Both the position numbers and the translations under genes were made by a program. 25,818 nucleotides of DNA, taken from positions 1-25,818 of the forward strand of contig JADGJG010000283.1 in NCBI GenBank assembly GCA_027596195.1, given 5' to 3'. The notes below the pieces were generated by a model. That model saw only the letters and a list, made by a program, of their open reading frames with translations. It was not told where the DNA came from and did no database searches. This stretch comes from Podochytrium sp. JEL0797. Taxonomy: Eukaryota; Chytridiomycota; Chytridiomycetes; Chytridiales; Chytriomycetaceae. This document shows, piece by piece, positions 1-9,300 of the stretch; position 1 is the first letter of the stretch, and each line of letters begins with the position of its first letter.

Positions 1-1
1 G

Positions 2-14
2 GAAGATCCACAAA
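2..14 (+). repeat. Left terminal inverted repeat
   Basis: GAAGATCCACAAA; its exact reverse complement is at 3019-3031. The match stops at both sides (base 1 does not pair with 3032, and base 15 does not pair with 3018), so the repeat is 13 bp. Confidence 0.7.
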
Positions 15-40
15 AGAAACAAAAAAAACAAATGAGTTTA

Positions 41-1013
41 TTATCTCAGCTTTCCTTCCAAGCTGAACAAGGGTTGTCTCCGCAGCTTAACGTTAGTGAT
101 TTGCGCAACAGCAACAAAGATTTGAGTGAGAGATTGACGATCCGCTCGGTACAATCCCGACGACAACACGCGAAAATCTTTCAATCTCTTGTTGACCGTT
201 TCGTGTCTCGCCCCCATCTGATTCAAATTGTGGTTGTGCTCCCGAACTCCCGGCGAATTTCCACCAAGTTTCACAAGAATCCGTGCGTCTCCCCTGTAAC
301 CTTGATCAGCCGCAACCAACTCGCCATCTTCCAAGTCCTTTAACAACGTCCGACGAACCATCAGGAGATCTGGATTCGCGCCACACGGAAGCCCTCCCGA
401 AATGTGGACAATGCGCGAGGTCCCAAGCGCAGTCGCGACTTGGAAGCGAATCCCCGCACGATGGAACTTGTGCGAGAACAGGTCCGTGTTGAAAGGGTGG
501 GCTTCGCAAACGGCAATGTCAACACCATCAACATAGGCAGATGGAGCAGGACAGTCCCAATTGATCCAGCGGTCCTCGAAATCAATCTAGAGTTAAATCG
601 ATTAGTCACCTTGATGAACAAAGAAAACAGAAAAAGCCGCACACCTCTTCCATTTCTGAGAAGCATTTCACTGCTTCTTGGACCTTGGACCGCCAGTTCG
701 ACTCCGAAGTAGACCAAGTGGCAGCACCCACATACTCGGTTGGATACACTTTGAGGAAGTGCAGGCCCCACAGCATGTGGATTTTCTTGAGGCCGTGGGC
801 ATGGAATGAAGACTTGACAATGCCCCAAAGGTCAATGGCCGAGAAGAGGTAGATGCCAAAAAATGCCGAGAACCGCAGCATCCAAAGCCGTCTGGTGCGA
901 AGATACGAGTCCGCCGATCGGCCAATGATGGGGGAGGCGAGTTGGACGAGGTTCCAAACATCAGCAGACTGGATTTGACCAAGGCCAAGACCAGAAGGGA
1001 TTGGTTGAGCCAT
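41..1013 (-). CDS. DDE transposase (two exons)
   Basis: Exons are 1013-645 and 586-41 on the minus strand, joined over a 58-nt GT-AG intron (644-587) with a GACTAAT branch-like site; the product is about 304 residues. Exon 1 carries the motif HMLWGLHFLKVYPTE, typical of a group of eukaryotic DDE endonucleases found in fungi, oomycetes and algae. Exon 2 holds the likely catalytic triad: the first Asp in YVDGVDIAV, the second in ADQGYRGD, and the Glu in ARHETVNKRLKDF. Both exons are free of stops, so the gene looks intact. The exact superfamily (PIF/Harbinger-like or IS4/IS5-like) is not settled. It would cut and rejoin the element at its inverted repeats. Confidence 0.8.
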
Positions 1014-1147
1014 GAGAAGAGTTGTTGTTGGTGTTGTGTTTTTAGTGATGAGGGCAGACCGAAAACAGGTTGGAATTTATAGTTTTGCCAAGAGTTCAAG
1101 TTCATTTCTCCATCACATGCTCCGTCACGCGTTTCATGCACGGTTTT

Positions 1148-1169
1148 TGGCACGCGCCAGCGCGTGCCA
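1148..1169. repeat. 22-bp palindrome upstream of the transposase
   Basis: Ten-base arms TGGCACGCGC and GCGCGTGCCA are separated by CA. It lies 135 bp upstream of the transposase start codon. A related half-site (GGCGCGTGCC) occurs again near 1220-1230, and GCGTGGCCGCGTGC recurs in the tandem array at 1758-1858. It could be a binding site for a transposon-encoded protein; that is inference. Confidence 0.6.
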
Positions 1170-1305
1170 GGCTTTTGTCAATCAAAAAAAAATCTGCTGC
1201 CACCAACCCTGTTTTGAGAAGGCGCGTGCCGTAACACACTTCAAAAATGCGAAGGAAAGATTTTTTCAGGTGGAACCTTTCTGGAAAAATCTCGACCGAC
1301 TGAAA

Positions 1306-1412
1306 GTCGAATTCTGTCGAGTTCTGACGGTTTTCGTCGAAATTTGACAAGTTTTTCGTCGAAATCTGACAACTTTTTTGTCGAATTCCGACGTCATTTT
1401 CTGTCAATTTCG
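1306..1412. repeat. Imperfect tandem repeat, period about 22 bp
   Basis: Units built on GTCGAATTYTGWC-type cores separated by T-runs recur about five times (for example at 1306, 1335, 1358 and 1379). The units are degenerate. They lie in the noncoding interval between the two divergent transposon genes. Confidence 0.5.
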
Positions 1413-1757
1413 CAAAACGCGTGTTTTCTCGGCCCCACCAGCCTGCCATCCCCTGCAACTTTATTACAACCATGGAAATACACTTATTTATATTCTGAGA
1501 AGAAATGAATTGAAAATCCCAAGTTTTGGATTGACTGCAATATGAAATATGCGGAAGGAGATCAGATGCAAAAGCACATGTGGGGGAAAGCGGGGCAAGT
1601 TTCAGTTAAAAAGTTATTCAAGTTTGTTTTTTTTGACATTTTCCTTGTCATTTTTTGACGGTTTTTTCGCAACCGTCGGGTTCTGTCTGTGTGATTTCTG
1701 ACTTTGTCGATCGCGAAACGGAAAAACGTGTTTTTCAAATCAGTCCGCTGAACCAGT

Positions 1758-1858
1758 GCGTGGCCGCGTGCTGTTGAAGGCGTGGCCGCGTGCTGTAAAG
1801 GCGTGGCCGCGTGCTGTGAAGGCGTGGCCGCGTGCTGTGAAGGTGTGGCCGCGTGCCG
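1758..1858. repeat. 21-bp tandem array GCGTGGCCGCGTGCTGTGAAG
   Basis: Four full units (22, 21, 21 and 21 bp at 1758, 1780, 1801 and 1822) and a partial fifth, about 120 bp upstream of the start of the second transposon gene. A minus-strand reading frame crosses it and yields a repetitive His-Ala-Ala-Thr-Pro peptide, which I take as a by-product of the repeat. Confidence 0.85.
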
Positions 1859-1977
1859 ATTTTTCAATGACTTTGACGTTAAGACGAAGTCCCCGGGAAA
1901 CCGCATAAAAAGGCGCGCTCTTGGCCAAAAACCTCCACCATCAACTTCCTCAACCTCCTCAACTTCCTTTCCTTCCA

Positions 1978-2968
1978 ATGGCCACTCTTCCCGATGAAGA
2001 ATGGACTTCCTGCGAGATGAAGATTCTCGCCGATCACGTGCGCAAGACCCCATCTATCACTGCCGCTGTTGTCCGCAAGTCTGATGACCACCTTTCTCAA
2101 TGGAGCAACGATTGCGTCACCAAGCACCTCAGAAAGGCCAAAGCCCAGGTCAGGAAGAATAAAGGTAAGAGAACTTTTTCAAATCATTCTTGGCTGGTGA
2201 ATAGTAATTCTTCAATGTTTCATTTCAGACTGGGACCCCATCAGTGCGCGTCCTATGAATGTTGGGAAAAAGCGCGTGATCTCTGGAGAATCTTCCGAAG
2301 ACGAGAATGACAGTCAACTTGTTCGCTTCAGACGCACGGCTCCACCATCGACTCCATGTCCCCCCACCTCCAGCTTTCCGACGACCAACACTCACCACTC
2401 TGGCCTTACCAACACTCCACTTTCTTCCTCCAAGGTGCAAGAAAACTCTCTCTTCACCCCTCTTGACCCTTTCGCGTATGCAAGACCCAAGATTCGTCAA
2501 CAAGGCAATGGTTCCAATGTTCCTCTCCATGAGGTGTTCCGGTTCAATGACGATGGAAAGCTGCAGATCTGTGTGATCTTCTACAATGTCGAAAATCACA
2601 GCGCAACTTTCTGCGTGCAGCCAAATGGCATGTCGTTGCTGTGCAGTCTTGTTCCTCAATCCACCAAGGCTGTTTTCTTCACGGATCCAACACAGCCTGC
2701 CTCCAGCCCATTCAATGAGGCTCTCACGAGTTATTTTGCAACCCCTCCTCCCGAGGTGTACAAGTATTACGTTCACTTCCCCGAGGCTGTCGACTCCAAC
2801 TTGGTGAAAAGACGTGTTATTACGCAGGCCATTTGTGTCCCAGGAATCGACACCTCCACCAAATATCGCCACACTGTTACTGTTGAGCGCCCAGTTGCTC
2901 TGATGCTGACTTATTTGGTTTCTGGTCAAGAAGATGACAGTGTTTATGGGGGCTGGGGGTTGCAATGA
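1978..2968 (+). CDS. Second transposon-encoded protein, unknown function
   Basis: Exons 1978-2164 and 2229-2968 flank a 64-nt GT-AG intron; the product is 308 residues. The start is the first ATG of the frame. The N-terminal 60 residues (EEWTSCEMKILADHV, then QWSNDCVTKHLRKAK) are Trp-containing, helical and basic, vaguely like a Myb/SANT unit; this is a weak resemblance. A Ser/Thr/Pro-rich linker (about residues 85-150) leads into a C-terminal domain of about 150 residues that I do not recognise, with patterns such as KLQICVIFYNVENHSATFCV and RPVALMLTYLVSG. An AATAAA signal is at 3001-3006, just inside the right inverted repeat. The position inside the element suggests an accessory DNA-binding or transposase-partner protein. 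Confidence 0.6.
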
Positions 2969-3018
2969 TTTTTTGTTGATATTTCCATTTAAGATACCAA
3001 AATAAACATTTATCCGAA

Positions 3019-3031
3019 TTTGTGGATCTTC
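3019..3031 (-). repeat. Right terminal inverted repeat
   Basis: TTTGTGGATCTTC, the exact reverse complement of 2-14. It lies 51 bp beyond the stop of the second transposon gene and 51 bp before the first in-frame ATG of the channel gene; the channel reading frame stays open through it. Confidence 0.7.
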
Positions 3032-3081
3032 ATGGAAAGAAGCCAGTTCCACCAACCTTTCGCCAGAATGCAAATGCTTTG

Positions 3082-5036
3082 ATGGAAACAAACTTGGAAA
3101 CTTCATTATCGGCAGATCAAGCTCTTAAAGGGACAAATTCAACCTATCTTTACGCCTTCTTGTTGCCCGCATTCGACGGCAAAGGAAGGTCAGTTGGGCT
3201 CGCGACTTTCCAACAGGCCGATATGGACGATATTTCGTTTAAGACCAATGGATTGCATCCGCGATCAATGTTCAACTCGATATGGGATATTTCAGTTGTC
3301 TGTAAGCATAAATATTAGAAGGAAAATAATATATACTAATCCTCCCATTGCACGCAGTCGTGTATTTTGCATTCATGTGGCTGGTCCCTTTCTTTGCCAC
3401 ATACAATCCCGGAATTCAGTACATTCAAGTCCTTTCACTTGTGGTTGCAAGTGTATTTGTGATGGACTCGGTGGTGACCGCAATCACACCACAACCAAAA
3501 ATCTCGAACGAACTTTGCACATTCAGCGAATATGAATCCCTGCGACCCACTCTTCAGGATTGGATTAAAGAATGGACTGGTATCTACGTATATTTAGAAA
3601 TCATTCCCCTGGTAGTTTGGCTTTTTCTGTACAGACAATTTGTAACCATACAAGCAGATTCCATTCGACTTGATACTATTTCAAACCGAATATTCCCCAA
3701 TCATGCTACTTCTCCGAATGATCCGCTTGATCCATCGAGTCCCAATTATTAGTGCCCGCTCCTCCCTTTTGACACACTGCAAATACGAATTGGATCGGCT
3801 GACGGGATTCTCAGTGTCGAAAATCATTCCTATTCTGGGAGCAATGTTATTCTTTTTGCATTTGAATGCTTGCTCCATGTACTTTTTTGGAAAGTTGACG
3901 GGTTTTGTGGGCTGGTCCGATGCATGGAGTGAATTTGAGACGGCTTCTTGGTTCCAGCTGTATTCCTTCACATTAATTAAGGTGCGCTTATACAGATACA
4001 TGATTCACAGTGCATTCAACAAATTTAAAATATTCCCAGGCCGTTGGGAATATGTTTCCTTGCTCGTTTGGGTAAGATTGCTTTGCATATTTTAAATTTT
4101 ATAGCATGGCTAACTGCGATCCCCACTTTAGAGCTCAAACGGCAATAGAGCAGCTTGTTGCTTCACTATATGTTGTGCTCGCTGCTGTTCTGTACGCCGC
4201 ATTTCTCGGAGCCATCTCGTCCGCAATCGTCTCAATAAATCCTAGCGGGCGCCTCTACACCCAAAAGATGGAGCAACTCAGTGACTACGTAAAGTGGAAA
4301 GACTTGAATCCAGAAACGGAAGCCAAATTGATGAGCTATTATGAGACTAAGTATGCTCTGTCAGGTCTGCGTTGTAAAATTCTGAATTCGTTTTTTCACC
4401 AGGTACCGCGGAAAATTCTTTGAAGAAGAGTTACTACTTTCTGAAATGAACGAGTCATTGAAAGCTGTGAGTGCTACGTTAAAATTCATCCTTTCACCTT
4501 TGGCTAAATATCTTTAATTCAAGGAAATCTCGTTGCAAAACACGCGCGTTTTGATTGAACGCGTGCCGTTTTTGAGGAGACAAGTCGGAGACGGCCGCGA
4601 CGAGATTTATATCGGACGTCTCGCCACTGCTTTGAGACCCCAATACTACGTCACGAATGACTTTATCACCAAACAAGGGGATAGTGGTCAGGACATGTTT
4701 TTCATTCTGTCGGGCAAAGTGGACGTCTTTGTAAATGGAAGTAAACTCGTGTCATTGTATAACGGCGCGTACATTGGAGGTAACTTGGATTGATTTTCAA
4801 TCCCAATAGCCACTCATACAATTGCAGAAGTCGCGCTCATCTCAAAAGTACTGCGCACCGCGACCGTTCAAGCGGCAACACCTTCCGTTTTATATAGACT
4901 GACGCATCGTGACTTTCACACAATTTTAGAAGAGTTCCCAGATATCAAACTGAGAATCGACTCATTGGCCAAGGATCACGAGAACCAACGCGTCTATTCT
5001 CGAACAGATATTGAAAACGCAAAGTCTCATTCATAA
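3082..5036 (+). CDS. HCN/CNG-like cyclic-nucleotide-gated cation channel
   Basis: Spliced model: 3082-3301, 3358-3611, 3658-3981, 4040-4071, 4132-4350, 4403-4466, 4524-4779, 4828-5036; all introns are GT-AG, 46-60 nt, and phases agree; 525 residues. Order: cytosolic N-terminus; S1 near 68-85; S2 (IQYIQVLSLVVASVFVMDSV); S3 ending IPLIPFDLILF; S4 (LLLRMIRLIHR, few positive charges); S5 (KIIPILGAMLFFLHLNACSM); pore helix and filter AVGNMFPCSFGAQ at 267-279; S6; C-linker with SYYETKYRGKFF; cyclic-nucleotide-binding domain at about 395-505 with YIGEVALISKVLRTA, including the Arg that contacts the cyclic phosphate. Odd: the filter is PCSFG instead of CIGYG. The true start is uncertain because a transposon end lies just upstream and the frame is open through it. 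AATAAA overlaps the stop (5036-5041). Confidence 0.85.
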
Positions 5037-5048
5037 ATAAAGTTAATG

Positions 5049-5205
5049 CCCATCACCGCACTCGCCATACATTTTCAAACTGGTGGAGATTGTATCCAGG
5101 TTTCTATCAAGCTCGTTGTTGACGTGATCTCGTTTGGTGGGTGTAGAAGAGGAAGTGCGTGGTTGAGATTTGTGAGAGTAAGGTTGCATGCCCATGTTTT
5201 AAAGA
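5049..5205 (-). pseudogene. Decayed partial copy of the adjacent SNARE gene
   Basis: This stretch closely matches 5356-5515, part of the last exon of the neighbouring SNARE gene, in the same orientation about 306 bp away. Its minus strand still encodes RDHVNNELDRNLDTIS, then diverges after a 9-bp deletion and further changes. It lies between the channel stop and the SNARE stop and contains no complete ORF. It is a remnant of a local tandem duplication. Confidence 0.75.
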
Positions 5206-5245
5206 ATCACGAAACCACGAAATTTCTCGCGCATAAATACTAAAA

Positions 5246-6072
5246 TTATTTAATCTTTTGAAGCCTATACTTTGCACTCGAAATATCAATCGTTGCTCCT
5301 TCCGTAGCACCACTAAGCTCTTCAATCTGATCATTCTGCTTATCAATTTGCAACCCCATCACCGCACTCGCCATCTTCAACATTTTCAAACTGTTGGAGA
5401 TTGTATCCAAGTTTCGATCAAGCTCGTTGTTCACGTGATCTCTTTCGGTGGGTGCAGCGGAGGATGCATGTTCGAGATTTGTGAGAGTTAGATCGCATGC
5501 CATGTTTTGAACGTCTTCGGCGGAACGAGGAACGAGATCTTCCACCGAGGAGTTTCTTCGAGGCGAAGCATTACCATCTCGCGCACTTTTTTGAAACATT
5601 TTCAAGGCAGGGAACGCGCTTTTGAATCGGGGGAGCCATCTGCGATGATGCGATCGTCGTTTGAGAATCGCGAGAAACGACAAAGACTGACATACCCTTT
5701 CAAACGATCGAGTTCTTTCACTTTGATATCCGCTTGTTTGGCTGTATCGCGTATTTGATCAATAGAATCTTTTGCAACGTGGAGCTTTTCTAAATACGCG
5801 TCAAAACAAATCAATCATGGGTTTTCGAAATAGAACGCGTGTTAAGAACAAACCACTCTGTTCCGCGAGAGTGTTTAGAGTATAAGCTGCATGCGTATGG
5901 ATGAGATGGAGTTTGGCCACAGACTTGCGTGACGAGTGAAGCGACGACAGCAAACTTCGATCGGATTGTGTTTGGATTCCGGCCAGCTGATCGGCGATCA
6001 TGGTTTCATTTTCGGCGTCTGATTAAATCGATGAGATGCATTGGTGGAACAAGGTTTCTTACCTCGCTGCAT
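5246..6072 (-). CDS. SNAP-25/Sec9-like Qbc-SNARE
   Basis: Exons on the minus strand: 6072-6063, 6018-5854, 5789-5696, 5639-5246, with 44-64-nt GT-AG introns; 220 residues. Two SNARE helices are visible. The Qb motif spans about residues 4-85, with the zero-layer Gln at 57 in TLAEQSEKL. The Qc motif spans about 148-212, with the zero-layer Gln at 191 in IDKQNDQIEE. The linker (LKGWLPRFKSAFPALKMFQK) has no cysteines, so it lacks the palmitoylated cluster of animal SNAP-25 and is more like fungal Sec9. The protein would pair with a plasma-membrane syntaxin and a VAMP in exocytosis. The start is uncertain: the frame is open upstream for about 100 nt, and a second ATG lies at residue 10. A decayed copy of its 3' end lies directly downstream. 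Confidence 0.8.
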
Positions 6073-6395
6073 GCAGCAGTTGTTCAAAATTGTCAATTCT
6101 CCACTTTTTCCTAAATCTCTTGCGTTTTCTACACAAAAAATGAAATGTGAACAAAGAAATCGAACCCCTTAATTGATTCTTAAAGCGGGTTATGGTGCGT
6201 GGATTCGGATTCAGAATTCCAGAGGCGGTTGTTTGGGGCGAGTGTTGAGCACATCACCAGGGTCTTCACTGCCTCGGTTGAATCTTTATTAACTATTCTC
6301 AACCTGAAACTCATCCACTCCGACAACTCGCGTTCAAAAGCAACTTTGACGTGTTGGATTTTTCTTGATTTTTTTTCCAAACCAAACACAACAAT
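6073..6395. promoter_or_regulatory. Shared upstream region of SNARE and NEMF genes
   Basis: This 323-bp interval separates the divergently transcribed SNARE and Rqc2/NEMF genes and should hold both promoters. I see AT-rich, T-run sequence close to the NEMF start and no clear TATA box. Short ORFs here on both strands have no recognisable product. Confidence 0.4.
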
Positions 6396-9300
6396 ATGAA
6401 GACCCGGTTCACATCGCTCGATGTTGCGTGCATGGTGACCGAGATGCAGGGTGTGGTGGGATACCGGCTGTCAAACAGTGAGTGGTGTTTGGTGCCAAGA
6501 TGATCGCTAATACAACGATGCAGTCTACGACTTCAACGCAAAGACGCTTCTGCTCAAGTTTGCAAAGCAAGACAGCAAAGTGCTGGTGCTGGTCGAGAGC
6601 GGCATCAGGGGTGAGCTTCCTTTTCTAGGGGACTTCGACTGCTCTTTTCTAGAGTGTTTCCTAGGGGATTCGAGTGTTTCCTAACAACAAAAACATCAGT
6701 TCACCCCACCGTGTACGCCCGCGAAAAGAGCCAGACACCCTCCAACTTCAACGCAAAACTGAGAAAACACCTCAAGTCGAAACGACTCAAGAAAGTGACC
6801 CAGTTGGGTGTGGATCGCATCGTGGACTTTGTGTTTGGGGAGGACGAGTTTGGTAATTCAATTATTACTAATTCTATGAGTAACTAATCTGTATCAACAG
6901 CCTGCCACCTGTTTGTCGAGCTCTATTCGAGCGGAAACATCATCCTGACCTCGCACGACCACACGATTCTCGCCGTTTTGCGCGTCGTCAATGTCGAAAC
7001 AAACGCCATTTCCAACACCACCAAAGACCCCACCGCGCCTCCTCTTCCATCCGACGAACCCTCGACCCCACCCAACATTGATTCCAAAACACCCGTGGAT
7101 CCCGCCAAAAACGCGTCCGAAAGCGTCGAAATCAACTTCCGCGTGGCCCAACGATACACCATGGTTGATTTCATCCGTCCCTTTTCGGGAGCAACCCGTG
7201 AATCGATTCTCGATGCTTTGATTGACTACAAAACCTCCCTCACGGCTCCCGACGAACCTTTGCCTGAACCCGCTCCCTTGGACCCCAAACCCGTGCACAA
7301 GTCGCTCAAATCCATCAAAACCCAAAAGAAGAAGGGCAAGAAATCCGCACAGAGCAGTGCCAAGGATATGAACGTTCGCAAATGGTGCAAGGAAAAGTTT
7401 GGATTCCTCTACGGCCCGGCGCTAGTTGAACACGCGTTGGCGTTTGTGTCGTCGGACCCACTTCTGGCTGCTACCCCCGTTGTGAATCCCACATTGAAGA
7501 TGAGCGATATTGTGGCGGATGCGGATCTTTGGGAGTCGGTTCTGGCGGGTCTCACTGTCGGATTTGCCGATGCGAACGCGATTATGGAGCACGGCTTTTC
7601 CGGAAGACTTTCACCGGGAGGATGGATTACGCGGATTGAGCACAAGGTATGGATTTGTGAATCGCCAGACCGCCCCACCCACCTCCCACTGAACCTTTTG
7701 TCAACTGACCCCTCATCAAACCAGACACCCACTCTCCCCACAACCTCACTCACAACTCCCTCCACCGACACCCCCCTCATCACATACGACGAATTCCACC
7801 CGTACCCCTTCGCCCACCTCCCCACCATTTCCCCAACCCCACTCCACTTCCCCACCTTTTCCGAAACCTGCGACGAATTCTTCACCAAAACCGAATCCCA
7901 CCGCCTCTCTCTACGCCTACACTCCCTCGAAACCACGGCCCAAAAGAAACTCACGGCTATCTCGTCCTCGCATCAAGCGCAAGTCTCAAAACTGCATACC
8001 GCCACGACCGCGTCTCAAAAAAACGCGCAGTGTATCGAAATGAACCTCGAAATCGTGGATGCAGTGATTCAAACGGTGAGGCAGTTGGTTGCGAGTGGGA
8101 TGGATTGGGTTGAGTTGTGGGAGTTGGTGAAGGAGGAAAAGAGGCAGGGGAATCATGTGGCGGGTGTGATTGAGGGACTCAAGTTGGAACAAGGCGTCGT
8201 AACAGTCGGATTGATGGATCCCGATTTTGAGGAGGAAGAGAGCAGTGACGAAGAGTCGAGTGAGAGTGAGAGTGAGGATGATGCGGTGACAAAGGCGGCG
8301 CGTGGGAAACGCAGGGGTGAGAAGGCCAAGAGCGTGAAGGAGGCGGAGGAGAGGAGACGCAAAGCAGTGTGCAAGATTGATCTCGACATTTACGAGTCAG
8401 CATGGGCGAACGCGAGGAGATACTACGATTCGAAAAAATTGGCGGCGGTGAAAGGTGAAGCGCGTCTCATTCCCCCCCTCTCCGAAAATTCAAGTCTTTC
8501 TCACACATTATTCCAAAGCCGAAAAGACAATCACAGCCGTCTCCAAAGCGCTCCAAATCGCCGAAAAGAAAATCACCCAAGACCTCGTCGCAAACCAAAC
8601 CGCGGCCCCCACGATCCGCGCAATCCGCACACCCTACTGGTTCGAAAAGTTCAACTGGTTCGTGAGCTCGGAAAACTATTTGATCGTTTCCGGACGTGAT
8701 GGTTTGTTCTGTTTTGACTGATTTCGAAAAACACAAACTCACCTCTCTCTTTCTCCATACCGCAGCTCTCCAAACTGATTTACTCCTCCATAAACACATG
8801 CGCTCCCAAGACGTTCTCGTCTCCTCTGATATGGATCAATCCCCGTCTGTCTTAATCCTCAACACATTCCTCCATCCATCCCAATACCCACCTCCTCCGC
8901 ACCTCACCGCTGCATCCCCGATCCCTCCACTCACCCTGCACCAAGCGGGTACGATGGCTGTTTCTCATTCGAGGGCGTGGGAGGCCAAGATTGTTACGTC
9001 GGCGTGGTGGGTGCTTGGGTCTGTGGTTATGCGGGCTGGGGGGGTTGATCCGATTCCTCGCGCGGAGAAGAATTACTTACCCCCCGTGCAACTCGTGTAT
9101 GGGTTGGGTTTGTTGTTTTCGGTAGAAGAGACGGAGTATGCAGGGAGGGATCGTGTTGGGGAGAGGAGACCGTGGATGCGAGGTGGTGGGGTGTTAGATT
9201 GGGAGGAGGGAGTTGGTGGAGGGGAGAAGGTTGTTGTGGATAAGTATGAACTGGGGAAACCCGGTGTTGTTGAACGCGTTGAGGTGGAGGAAGCGAGTCT

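Larger units (their letters stand above)
2..3031. mobile_element. Two-gene DNA transposon with 13-bp terminal inverted repeats
   Basis: A 13-bp sequence at 2-14 is repeated exactly in inverted orientation at 3019-3031. These repeats enclose a minus-strand DDE transposase (stop 27 bp from the left repeat) and a plus-strand second gene (stop 51 bp from the right repeat) that diverge from a shared central region. Seen directly: the repeats, the two genes and the central palindrome and tandem repeats. Known: cut-and-paste DDE elements of the PIF/Harbinger and IS4/IS5-like groups often carry a transposase plus a second DNA-binding ORF. Inference: this is one complete element of about 3 kb. Only one base lies left of the left repeat, so the target-site duplication cannot be tested here. 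Confidence 0.7.

Noticed and set aside
1562..2053. Minus-strand ORF with His-Ala-Ala-Thr-Pro repeats
   Set aside because: The repeated peptide is simply the 21-bp tandem array read in one frame, and the ORF overlaps the first exon of the second transposon gene.
4101..4131. Coding of MANCDPHFR at the start of the fifth channel exon
   Set aside because: An acceptor at 4104 would add these residues, but the CTAAC branch site and the CTTTAG acceptor at 4131 fit better. The paralogue stays in frame only with the equivalent later acceptor, and the resulting FGAQ matches HCN channels.
7409..7954. 181-codon minus-strand ORF
   Set aside because: Antisense to the NEMF exons, which have strong family conservation on the plus strand.
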